Positions 34,822 through 42,698 of a DNA stretch of 64,000 nucleotides are shown in pieces. The notes beneath the pieces are model-generated. The model saw only the letters and a list, made by a program, of their open reading frames with translations, ran no database searches and had not been told where the DNA came from. Source of the stretch: Streptomyces mirabilis (GTDB lineage Bacteria > Actinomycetota > Actinomycetes > Streptomycetales > Streptomycetaceae). Position 1 is the stretch's first letter; each line of letters opens with the position of its first letter. The stretch covers positions 8,246,001 through 8,310,000 of the forward strand of contig NZ_JBCJKP010000001.1 of NCBI RefSeq assembly GCF_039503195.1. The letters are read 5' to 3'. A program made the translations under genes and the position numbers.

Positions 34822-35589
34822 TCAGCGTGCCGTGAGGATGCGTGGGCCCGTCCGGGTGATGGCCACCGTGTGTTCCGTGTGGGCCGCGCGGGAGCCGTCG
34901 TCGGTGCGCAGCGTCCAGCCGTCGGGCGCCGCGTGGAAGCCGTCGGTGCCGCCGCCGATGAGCATGGGCTCGATCGCGAGCACCATGCCGTGGCGGAGGG
35001 GGAGGCCGCGGCCCGGGCGGCCCTCGTTCGGGACGGACGGGTCCTCGTGCATGCGGCGGCCCACGCCGTGACCTCCGAAGCCGTCCGGGATGCCGTACCC
35101 CGCCGCGCGGCACACCGCGCCCACGGCGTGCGCGATGTCCCCGATCCGATTGCCGACGACTGCCGCCTCGATGCCCGCCGCGAGGGCCCGCTCGGCGGTC
35201 TCCACGAGCCGTACGTCGGCCACGCGCGGCTCGCCCACGATGAAGCTGATCGCCGAGTCGCCGACCCAGCCGCCCAGTTCGGCCCCGAAGTCTAAGGAGA
35301 CCAGATCGCCGTCCCGCAACCGGTAACCGGTCGGGATGCCGTGCACGATCGCGTCGTTCACCGAGGCGCAGATGACCGCGGGGAAGGGGGTGGGCGCGAA
35401 CGAGGGACGGTAGCCGAGGAAGGGGGAGCCGGCTCCCGCGTCGCGCAGCACCTGGTGGGCGACCTCGTCCAGCTCCAGCAACGAGACGCCCACGTCCGCC
35501 ACCTTGCGCACCGCCGTGAGCGCCCGGCCCACGACCTGCCCCGCTTCGTACATCTCGTCGATCGACGTGTCCGTCTTGAGTTCCACCAT
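34822..35589 (-). CDS. map: Type I methionine aminopeptidase
   Basis: 255 residues from ATG. Metal ligands and active-site motifs: HGIPTGYRL (His), LVSLDFGAELGGWVGDSAISF (two Asp), GGHGVGRRMHEDPSVPN (His), AIEPMLIGG (Glu), and TEHTVAITRTG (Glu). It removes initiator Met from nascent proteins. It has no N-terminal zinc finger and is probably a secondary MetAP. The start lies 32 bases from the divergent XRE gene. A TATAGT hexamer ends seven bases before the ATG, which suggests a leaderless transcript. Confidence 0.9.
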   Translation of the reverse strand: MVELKTDTSIDEMYEAGQVVGRALTAVRKVADVGVSLLELDEVAHQVLRDAGAGSPFLGYRPSFAPTPFPAVICASVNDAIVHGIPTGYRLRDGDLVSLDFGAELGGWVGDSAISFIVGEPRVADVRLVETAERALAAGIEAAVVGNRIGDIAHAVGAVCRAAGYGIPDGFGGHGVGRRMHEDPSVPNEGRPGRGLPLRHGMVLAIEPMLIGGGTDGFHAAPDGWTLRTDDGSRAAHTEHTVAITRTGPRILTAR

Positions 35590-35621
35590 GCCAATTACTA
35601 TACCGGTATTAGAATGGGGTC
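35590..35621. promoter_or_regulatory. Short divergent promoter region with perfect palindrome
   Basis: Only 32 bases separate the map and XRE start codons. They contain the self-complementary ATACCGGTAT (35600-35609), TAGAAT (35610-35615) six bases before the XRE ATG, and TATAGT on the other strand seven bases before the map ATG. Both hexamers fit -10 boxes whose transcripts would begin at the start codon. The palindrome sits between them, well placed for one repressor, perhaps the XRE protein, to control both. Confidence 0.5.
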
Positions 35622-35894
35622 ATGGTGCGTACCCCTCTGACCCCCGAGGAGCGCGAACGCGGTGAGCGTCTCGGGCGGTTGCTGCGCGAGGCCCGCGGTG
35701 GCCGCAGCATGGCGGAGGTCGCTGCGACCGCCGGGATCTCGGCCGAGACCCTGCGCAAGATCGAGACGGGACGGGTCCCCACCCCCGCCTTCTTCACCGT
35801 GGCGGCGCTGGCGCGGGCGCTCGGACTGTCCATGGACGACATTGATCACAGGACTCTGCGTCCAGTCCGAAAACTCCCTGTAGCCGTTCCGTAA
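35622..35894 (+). CDS. Small XRE-family helix-turn-helix regulator
   Basis: 90 residues. RLGRLLREARGGRSMAEVAA followed by TAGISAETLRKIETGRVP is the XRE helix-turn-helix; FFTVAALARALGLSMDDI completes the five-helix domain. The protein has no ligand or dimer domain beyond this. It is divergent from map with a 32-base spacer and probably autoregulates through the palindrome there. Confidence 0.8.
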   Translation: MVRTPLTPEERERGERLGRLLREARGGRSMAEVAATAGISAETLRKIETGRVPTPAFFTVAALARALGLSMDDIDHRTLRPVRKLPVAVP

Positions 35895-35919
35895 CACGAA
35901 GGGTGTTTTCTACCGGACC

Positions 35920-35929
35920 GGAGTACTCC
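35920..35929. promoter_or_regulatory. Perfect 10-bp palindrome GGAGTACTCC
   Basis: It lies 21 bases before the ATG of the split hypothetical gene at 35951 and overlaps the likely promoter. The half-site GGAGTA recurs in an inverted repeat at 49701-49716. The binding protein is unknown. Confidence 0.3.
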
Positions 35930-35950
35930 AGTCGGGCGGGGAGTTGTGTG

Positions 35951-37631
35951 ATGGCTGTGGAACAACTCCCGGGGCAAGTACGGGAGTTCGCGAGTTACCT
36001 GAGCGGGCTGATGAAACGGCTCGATCAGGACGGCGGCTGGTGCGCGGTGTTCTGGCAGCGCGACCCCGACGGCATGCGGGCCTGCCTGGACGGCTGGGAA
36101 GTGCCCCCGTGGGACGTCGTGGAGGCGCTCCTCCAGGACCTCGCCGCGGAGCAGGGCCCCCAGACCGCGGCCCAGGAGGCCCAGCGTGCCCGTGCCCTGC
36201 ACAGCGCCTCACTCACCGCCTACGACGGCCGGCCCGGCGGCCGGGACGCCCTCGGCGACCGTCTCGACGTCATGCTCCGCGAACAGCGCTACGCCGCGGA
36301 GCGCCAGACCGAGCTGAGCCGGCAGCTGCACGCGGCCACCACCCGGGAGGAGGCCGACACCGTCCGGCTCGACCTCGCCTGGGCCCACGACGACCACGAA
36401 CGGGCCAGCGCCCGATGTGTCGAACTCCGCCACCGGATGGAGAACCTGGACCGCCGCGCCCTGCGTACCCACGTATCGGGCGGGTTCGACTTCGGGGGAC
36501 GCGGGCGGGGGCGTCGTCCGGGTCGCCGAGCCGGACGACCGGCGCGCGCTCGAGACCCGGCCCGGCGCGCCGGGGACGGCGGCCCCGCACCGCTCGACGA
36601 TCCCGGAGCGGTCCGGCCCGCGCCCGCGCTTCGCGGACCCGGCGGCGACCGACCACTCCGGACCCGGCCCCCTCCCCGCCCCCGCTCCCATGGCGCCGAG
36701 CGACTCGGCGACCCCCGGTTCCGAGCCGTACGACCCGGCGGCCGCCCGTTCCGCCCGAAGCGACTCGGCGGCCGCCCGTATCGGCCCGTACGACCAGGTC
36801 GGTAGGAGCACCGGTACCGGTGCTCCTGGTGCCAGTGCCAGTGCCGGCATCACCCCCAGCCCGGACATCACCCCCAGCCCGGGCCCCGCCCCCGTCCCCA
36901 AGCAGCGCTCCAAGCGGCGCCCCCGCGGCAGCGCCCGCTTCGCCGGGATGATGGAGGCCGAGGCGGCCCCTGTGGTCGTCCCGGAGACGGCGACGCCGCC
37001 CGGGTCCGACCCGGCCGCGCCGAGCGGCCGTAGCCCCCGTGGAGCCCGTTTCGCGGGTGCCGCCGAGGAGCCCGCGCAGCCGCGCGCCGAGGCGTTGGAC
37101 GAGGACGCGGGGCGGGCCACCGCCGAGACCGTCCAGACCCTGACCCGGCTGCGCCGCGAGGGCCGCAGCGGCGAGGCGCACGCCGTGCTCGTGGAGGCCG
37201 CCTACTGGCCCGCCGCCCGCTTCCCGCTGCTCGCGGCCGAACTGCACCGGGCGGGCCTCGACGCGGACTGGGCCACCCTGCTGTGGGAGGCCGCCTCGCT
37301 TCCCGCGGACCGGCTGGTCGGCGCCGCGGACGCGCTCGTCGCGGCGGGCCGCAGCGCCGACGGCCGGCAGATGCTCCGCCAGGGCGTCGCCCGCCCCGCT
37401 CCCGAGATCGGGACCGCCGTGCTGAGCCTGGCCGACGAGGGGCGGCAGCGCGAGATCCGGGCGCTGCTCGACGCGTACGTGCGCGTCCGCACCCCGGAGG
37501 AGGCGGCCCGCAGCGCGGAGACGGACCCGGGGCGCCTCGTGCCGCTGCTGCTGGCGGCCGCCAAGGGTGTCTCGGAGGAGCGCCACTGGGACCTGGTGCA
37601 CGCGCTGAGGGTGGCCGGTTTCACCGCCTGA
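35951..37631 (+). pseudogene. Conserved Streptomyces hypothetical gene split by a one-base frameshift
   Basis: The first part (ATG 35951, GGGGAG upstream) begins MAVEQLPGQVREFASYLSGL and runs cleanly to VSGGFDFG near 36494. The following frame is poor, whereas the +1 frame continues as DAGGGVVRVAEPDDRRALET and on to a stop at 37631, with two short RGARFAG-type repeats near the middle and an all-helical repeat region (about residues 390-560: TLTRLRREGRSGEAHAVLVE). Removing one G from the five-G run at 36494-36498 joins them into one protein of about 560 residues. The N-terminal domain and helical C-terminus suggest a scaffold or regulatory protein; the function is unknown. It could be a sequencing error, a mutation or slippage. 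Confidence 0.65.
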
Positions 37632-37654
37632 GCCATCAGGGAAGGCATGCCTGA

Positions 37655-37676
37655 GCCCGACGAGGGTCCGTCGGGC
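37655..37676. terminator. Hairpin after the split hypothetical gene
   Basis: GCCCGACG (37655-37662) pairs with CGTCGGGC (37669-37676) around AGGGTC, 24 bases after the stop codon. Confidence 0.65.
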
Positions 37677-37845
37677 CGTCGCCCACCGGATCGACCGCTC
37701 ACCCACAGGGGTGCGAAACGTGATCGACTCAGCGGGTTAACGGCGATGGTCTTGGCAAGGCTGTCCGCTGGGCTTACTTTCGAGCCTCCACCGCCTTTGT
37801 CTACGGGCGTAGAGGCTCTCTGACGTCTCGTCGAAGGAGCAGCTC

Positions 37846-38688
37846 ATGGCCAACGTCGTACGCGCCGCTCTGGTCCAGGCCACCTGGACCGGCGACACCG
37901 CATCCATGGTCGCCAAGCACGAGGAGCACGCCCGCGAGGCGGCCCGGCAGGGCGCGAAGGTGATCGGATTCCAGGAAGTTTTCAACGCCCCCTACTTCTG
38001 CCAGGTCCAGGAGCCCGAGCACTACGGCTGGGCGGAGCCGGTGCCCGACGGGCCCACCGTCACTCGTATGCGGGAACTCGCGCGCGAGACCGGCATGGTC
38101 ATCGTCGTGCCCGTGTTCGAGGTCGAGCAGTCCGGCTTCTACTTCAACACCGCGGCGGTGATCGACGCCGACGGCACCTACCTCGGCAAGTACCGCAAGC
38201 ACCACATCCCGCAGGTGAAGGGCTTCTGGGAGAAGTACTACTTCAAACCGGGCAACCTGGGCTGGCCGGTCTTCGACACCGCGGTGGGCAGGATCGGCGT
38301 CTACATCTGCTACGACCGGCACTTCCCCGAGGGCTGGCGGCAGCTCGGCCTGAACGGCGCCCAGCTCGTCTACAACCCCTCCGCCACCTCCCGCGGCCTC
38401 TCCGCCTACCTCTGGCAGCTGGAGCAGCCCGCCGCGGCCGTCGCCAACGAGTACTTCATCGCCGCGATCAACCGGGTCGGGCAGGAGGAGTACGGCGACA
38501 ACGACTTCTACGGGACCTCGTACTTCGTCGACCCGCGCGGACAGTTCGTGGGGGAGACGGCCAGTGACAAGACCGAGGAGCTGATCGTCCGCGACCTCGA
38601 CTTCGACCTGATCGAGGAGGTCCGGCAGCAGTGGGCGTTCTACCGCGACCGGCGGCCCGACGCCTACGAGGGGCTGGTGAAGCCGTGA
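37846..38688 (+). CDS. Beta-ureidopropionase-like nitrilase-superfamily amidohydrolase (copy 1)
   Basis: 280 residues from ATG with AAGGAG upstream. The nitrilase triad is visible: Glu44 in GFQEVF, Lys118 in KYRKHHIPQ, Cys155 in YICYDRHFPEGW. FYGTSYFVDPRGQFVGE and LSAYLWQLEQPAAAVANEYF match N-carbamoyl-beta-alanine / N-carbamoyl-D-amino-acid amidohydrolases. It should release beta-alanine, ammonia and CO2 in the third step of reductive pyrimidine breakdown. Its stop overlaps the start of the aminotransferase (GTGA), the natural next enzyme. It is very similar to the copy at 41702-42544. Confidence 0.85.
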   Translation: MANVVRAALVQATWTGDTASMVAKHEEHAREAARQGAKVIGFQEVFNAPYFCQVQEPEHYGWAEPVPDGPTVTRMRELARETGMVIVVPVFEVEQSGFYFNTAAVIDADGTYLGKYRKHHIPQVKGFWEKYYFKPGNLGWPVFDTAVGRIGVYICYDRHFPEGWRQLGLNGAQLVYNPSATSRGLSAYLWQLEQPAAAVANEYFIAAINRVGQEEYGDNDFYGTSYFVDPRGQFVGETASDKTEELIVRDLDFDLIEEVRQQWAFYRDRRPDAYEGLVKP

Positions 38689-39968
38689 GCGACCTGTACG
38701 CGCGCCACAAGGCCGTCCTGCCCGACTGGCTGGCCCTCTACTACGAGGACCCGATCGAGATCACCCACGGCGAGGGCCGCCACGTCTGGGACGCCCAGGG
38801 CAACAAGTACCTCGACTTCTTCGGCGGCATCCTGACGACGATGACCGCGCACGCCCTGCCCGAGGTGACGAAGGCCGTCAGCGAGCAGGCCGGACGGATC
38901 ATCCACACCTCCACGCTCTACCTCAACCGGCCGATGGTCGACCTCGCCGAGCGGATCGCCCAGCTGTCCGGCATCCCCGACGCCCGCGTCTTCTTCACCA
39001 CGTCCGGCACCGAGGCCAACGACACGGCCCTGCTGCTCGCCACCGCCCACCGGCAGAGCAACCAGATCCTGGCGATGCGCAACAGCTACCACGGCCGCTC
39101 CTTCAGCGCGGTCGGCATCACCGGCAACAAGGGCTGGTCACCGACCTCCCTCTCGCCCCTCCAGACGCTGTACGTCCACGGCGGCGTCCGCACCCGCGGC
39201 CCGTACGCCGATCTCGGCGACGCGGAGTTCATCGCGGCCTGCGTCGACGACCTGAAGGACCTGCTCGGTCACGTCCGCCCGCCCGCCGCCCTCATCGCCG
39301 AGCCCATCCAGGGCGTCGGCGGCTTCACCGCGCCGCCCGACGGCCTGTACGCGGCCTTCCGCGAGGTCCTGGACCAGCACGGCATCCTCTGGATCGCCGA
39401 CGAGGTACAGACCGGCTGGGGCCGCACCGGCGAGCACTTCTGGGGCTGGCAGGCGCACGCCGCCGCAGGCCCGCCGGACATGCTCACCTTCGCCAAGGGC
39501 ATCGGCAACGGCATGTCCATCGGCGGCGTCGTCGCGCGCGCCGAGATCATGAACTGCCTCGACTCCAACTCCATCTCGACCTTCGGCGGCTCGCCGATCA
39601 CGATGGCGGCGGGCCTGGCGAACCTCACGTACCTTCTCGAACACGACCTCCAGGGCAACGCCCGGCGCGTCGGCGGTCTCCTCGGCGAGCGGCTGCGGGC
39701 GATCTCCGTGCCGCTCGACTACGTACGGGAAGTGCGCGGGCGCGGGTTGATGATCGGCGTCGAGCTGGTCAAGCCCGGCACCGACGAGGCGTACCCCGAA
39801 GGTGCCGCGGCCGTGCTCGAAGCGGCCCGCCAGGACGGCCTGTTGATCGGCAAGGGCGGCGGTCACAACACCAGCGTGCTGCGCATCGCACCGCCGCTCT
39901 CCCTCACCGTCGCGGAGGCGGAGGAGGGCGCGGCGATTCTCGAGCACGCGCTGAGGTGTATCCAGTAA
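38685..39968 (+). CDS. Class III PLP-dependent aminotransferase (beta-alanine or related)
   Basis: 427 residues from a GTG overlapping the upstream stop. PLP-site motifs: FFTTSGTEANDTALLLAT, WIADEVQTGWGRTGEHFWG (with the Asp that binds the pyridine nitrogen) and LTFAKGIGNGMSIGG with Lys271 as the Schiff-base lysine. It resembles alanine-glyoxylate/beta-alanine aminotransferases of the AGXT2 type. In context it would move the amino group of beta-alanine or 3-aminoisobutyrate to a keto acid, giving a semialdehyde. A semialdehyde dehydrogenase is not in the cluster. Confidence 0.85.
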   Translation: MSDLYARHKAVLPDWLALYYEDPIEITHGEGRHVWDAQGNKYLDFFGGILTTMTAHALPEVTKAVSEQAGRIIHTSTLYLNRPMVDLAERIAQLSGIPDARVFFTTSGTEANDTALLLATAHRQSNQILAMRNSYHGRSFSAVGITGNKGWSPTSLSPLQTLYVHGGVRTRGPYADLGDAEFIAACVDDLKDLLGHVRPPAALIAEPIQGVGGFTAPPDGLYAAFREVLDQHGILWIADEVQTGWGRTGEHFWGWQAHAAAGPPDMLTFAKGIGNGMSIGGVVARAEIMNCLDSNSISTFGGSPITMAAGLANLTYLLEHDLQGNARRVGGLLGERLRAISVPLDYVREVRGRGLMIGVELVKPGTDEAYPEGAAAVLEAARQDGLLIGKGGGHNTSVLRIAPPLSLTVAEAEEGAAILEHALRCIQ

Positions 39969-39993
39969 GAAGTTCTGAGCAAGGGAACGTGCC

Positions 39994-41556
39994 ATGACCA
40001 CCGCCACCGCCTTGGAACCCGCCCTGTCGGTACGCCAGGTCCTCGCCCTGGACCGGGTGCTCGCCGGAGAGCCCGAGGTGGTGGCCGGCGCGGGCCACCT
40101 CGACCGGTCCGTGCGCTGGGTGCACGTCGCCGAGGCCGCCGACGTGGGTGTGATGCTCAGCGGCGGGGAAATGGTGCTCACCACCGGGGTCCTGCTCGCC
40201 GGCGACCCGGACGCGCAGGCCGAGTACATCCGTTCGCTGCACCGTGCGGAGGCCGCGGCCGTGGTCCTCGGGCTCGGCCGGGCCTTCCCGACCCCGCCGG
40301 ACGTGATGCGCCGGGCCGCCGAGCGCTGCGGGCTGCCCATGGTGGTCCTCCACCGGCCCTTCCCGTTCGCCGAGCTGACGGAGGAGGTCCAGTCCCGGCT
40401 CGTGCGCAGCAAGTTCGCGGCGGTGAGCCTCTCGGAGGCCGTACGGACCGCGCTCACCGGGCTCATCACCACGGGCGCGCCCCTGCAACGGATGCTCGAC
40501 GAGATCGCCGTGCACGCCGCGTGCCCGGTCGTCGTCACCAACCTCGCCCACCGCGTCCTCGCCACGGCGGGGGAGCGGTCCGCGGTGGACGACGTGCTGC
40601 GCGACTGGGAGCGCATCGCCCGGCAGGCGGGCGGCAGCGAGGGCGACGGCTGGATCCGCGCCGAGCTGGGCGGGCGCGGCGAGAGATGGGGCCGCATCGT
40701 GCTGTGCGGCTACCGGGGCGACGCCGCCACCGGGCGGCTGCTCGCCGACCGTGCCGCCGAGGCCCTGGTCCTGCACCGGATGCTGGGTGGCTCCGTGCAC
40801 ACCTGGGAGGAGGAGTCCGCGCAGAGCCTGCTGACCGACCTGGTGAGCGGGGTCGTACCGGCGCGGCAGCTGCTCCCGCGGGCCAGGGCGGCCGGGCTGC
40901 CCGTCAACCGCCGGGCCTTCGTGCCGCTGGTGGTACGGGACGGCGACCCGGGCCAGATCGACCGGGTGCTGCGTCTGCTGGGGCTCCCCGGACTGGTCGC
41001 CGAGCTCGCCGACGGGGCCACCGCCGTGCTGCTCAGCCTCGCCCGCGACCAGGACGCGGAGGCGCTGGCCGCCCACTTCGCGCTGCGGCTGCGCCATGAG
41101 ACCGGCGCCCGTACGACCGTGGCGGCGGCCTCGCCCCGTACCGCCTGGGACGACGTCCCCGGCGGCCTGCGCGAGGCCCTGCACGTCGCCGAGGCCGCCG
41201 CCGACGCACCCGCCGACCAGGACCAGCCGGTGCTCGTCCGGCTGCGTGACGTCCATCTGCGGGGGCTGATACGGCTGTTGCGCGACGATCCGAACGTCCA
41301 GTCCTTCGCCGAACGGGAGTTGGACGGGCTGCTGTGCGGAGCCGATGCCGAGTCGGAGCTGCTGCCCGTGCTGCGGACCTACCTCGCGACCGGCCGCAAC
41401 AAGTCCCGGACCGCGCAGCTCCACCACGTCAGCAGGCCCGCGCTCTACCGCCGGCTGGAGGCCATCGAGGCCCGGCTCGGCGTCGACCTCGACGACTTCG
41501 AGCAGGCCGCCTCCGTACACATCGCACTGCTCGCACACGACGCGCAACAACGGTGA
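39994..41556 (+). CDS. PucR-family transcriptional regulator
   Basis: 520 residues from ATG. The N-terminal PucR domain has LALDRVLAGEPEVVAGAGHL and VRWVHVAEAADVG. The middle GGDEF-like region follows, and the C-terminal PucR helix-turn-helix reads LRTYLATGRNKSRTAQLHHV then SRPALYRRLEAIEARLG. This family controls purine and pyrimidine catabolism. It sits between the first amidohydrolase/aminotransferase pair and the second amidohydrolase, 25 bases after the former, and iterated repeats directly follow it at 41552-41620. It is the likely local regulator. Confidence 0.88.
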   Translation: MTTATALEPALSVRQVLALDRVLAGEPEVVAGAGHLDRSVRWVHVAEAADVGVMLSGGEMVLTTGVLLAGDPDAQAEYIRSLHRAEAAAVVLGLGRAFPTPPDVMRRAAERCGLPMVVLHRPFPFAELTEEVQSRLVRSKFAAVSLSEAVRTALTGLITTGAPLQRMLDEIAVHAACPVVVTNLAHRVLATAGERSAVDDVLRDWERIARQAGGSEGDGWIRAELGGRGERWGRIVLCGYRGDAATGRLLADRAAEALVLHRMLGGSVHTWEEESAQSLLTDLVSGVVPARQLLPRARAAGLPVNRRAFVPLVVRDGDPGQIDRVLRLLGLPGLVAELADGATAVLLSLARDQDAEALAAHFALRLRHETGARTTVAAASPRTAWDDVPGGLREALHVAEAAADAPADQDQPVLVRLRDVHLRGLIRLLRDDPNVQSFAERELDGLLCGADAESELLPVLRTYLATGRNKSRTAQLHHVSRPALYRRLEAIEARLGVDLDDFEQAASVHIALLAHDAQQR

Positions 41557-41620
41557 AACACCGGACGGCTCAGGTGAAACATGGGACAACGCGGGGGTGA
41601 CACCGTGGAACGGCACAGCG
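41552..41620. promoter_or_regulatory. Three spaced GGTGAAACA-type direct repeats upstream of amidohydrolase copy 2
   Basis: GGTGAAACA starts at 41552 and 41573 (21 bases apart), and GGTGACACC starts at 41596 (23 further), each followed by a G/C-rich GGAC- or GGAA-like tail. Spacing near two helical turns puts all on one face of the DNA. They fill the gap between the PucR gene and the operon that starts at 41702. PucR binding is the natural guess. Confidence 0.4.
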
Positions 41621-41701
41621 CCTCAGACGTGACACGGTGCAACTCAAACCATCCCTCACGGCTTCCTAGGCTCCTCGCACACCGAGCGACCGGAGGTCCC
41701 G

Positions 41702-42544
41702 ATGAGCAGAGTGATCCGCGCCGCCGTCTTCCAGACTGCCTGGACCGGCGACAAGGAGTCGATGATCCAGGTCCACGAGCAGGCGGCCCGCGACGCCGCC
41801 GCACAGGGCGCACAGGTGCTGTGCTTCCAGGAGCTCTTCTACGGGCCCTACTTCTGCCAGGTCCAGGACAAGGCGTTCTACGAGTACGCCGAGCAGATCC
41901 CCGAAGGCCCGATCGTCCGGCGCTTCCAGGCGCTGGCCAAGGAACTGGGCATCGTGCTCGTGCTGCCGATGTACGAGGAGGAGCAGCCCGGCGTCCTGTA
42001 CAACACGGCCGCCGTGATCGACGCGGACGGCTCGTACCTCGGCAAGTACCGCAAGCACCACATCCCGCAGGTCGAGGGCTTCTGGGAGAAGTTCTACTTC
42101 CGTCCCGGCAACGCCGGCTGGCCGGTCTTCGACACCGCGGTGGGCAGGATCGGCGTCTACATCTGCTACGACCGGCACTTCCCGGAGGGCTGGCGTGCGC
42201 TGGGCCTCGCGGGCGCCGAGATCGTGTTCAACCCGTCGGCCACCTCGCGCGGACTGTCCTCCTACATCTGGCAGCTGGAGCAGCCGGCGGCGGCCGTCGC
42301 CAACGAGTACTTCGTGGGCGCCATCAACCGCGTGGGCGTGGAGGAGTTGGGCGACAACGACTTCTACGGAACGTCGTACTTCGTCGACCCGGAGGCCCAG
42401 TTCGTCGGGGAGGTGGCCAGCGACAAGGAGACCGAACTCGTCGTCCGCGACCTCGACATGGCCAAGCTGCGCGAGGTGCGCGACCGCTGGCAGTTCTACC
42501 GGGACCGCCGCCCCGACGCGTACGAGCCGCTGACCGCGCCGTAG
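41702..42544 (+). CDS. Beta-ureidopropionase-like nitrilase-superfamily amidohydrolase (copy 2)
   Basis: 280 residues from ATG with GGAGG upstream, the same length as copy 1 and alignable without gaps. Triad: Glu44 (CFQELF), Lys118 (KYRKHHIPQ), Cys155 (YICYDRHFPEGW). Differences cluster in the N-terminal third and around residues 60-110 (FYEYAEQIPEGPIVRRFQAL), which may shift specificity between carbamoyl-beta-alanine, carbamoyl-beta-aminoisobutyrate and carbamoyl-D-amino acids from hydantoins. It heads the segment with dihydropyrimidinase, oxidoreductase and transporter, after three putative regulator sites. Confidence 0.85.
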   Translation: MSRVIRAAVFQTAWTGDKESMIQVHEQAARDAAAQGAQVLCFQELFYGPYFCQVQDKAFYEYAEQIPEGPIVRRFQALAKELGIVLVLPMYEEEQPGVLYNTAAVIDADGSYLGKYRKHHIPQVEGFWEKFYFRPGNAGWPVFDTAVGRIGVYICYDRHFPEGWRALGLAGAEIVFNPSATSRGLSSYIWQLEQPAAAVANEYFVGAINRVGVEELGDNDFYGTSYFVDPEAQFVGEVASDKETELVVRDLDMAKLREVRDRWQFYRDRRPDAYEPLTAP

Positions 42545-42546
42545 TC

Positions 42547-42660
42547 CGGCGGGGCCCTGGAGTCCGCCGGGCTTCCCGCGCCCCCGACGGGGCGCGGGGC
42601 TGTGGCATGGCGCGGCTCAGCCGCGTGGGCGCGACCAGCCGCGAGTGACCCGCAGTTTTC
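42547..42660. repeat. Intergenic palindromic repeat element of Streptomyces type, with terminator-like hairpin
   Basis: A 10-bp perfect stem, CCCGCGCCCC (42575-42584) with 42589-42598, closes a CGAC loop, preceded by a weaker CCGGCGG/CCGCCGG hairpin. The text that follows (GGGGCTGTGGCATGGCGCGG, then GGGCGCGACCAGCCGCGAG) matches a small intergenic repeat I recall as scattered widely in Streptomyces genomes. It lies between amidohydrolase copy 2 and dihydropyrimidinase and could reduce readthrough. Confidence 0.5.
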
Positions 42661-42698
42661 AGCGCACCGCATTCAGCGCACGGCAGGAGAGAGGGAGC

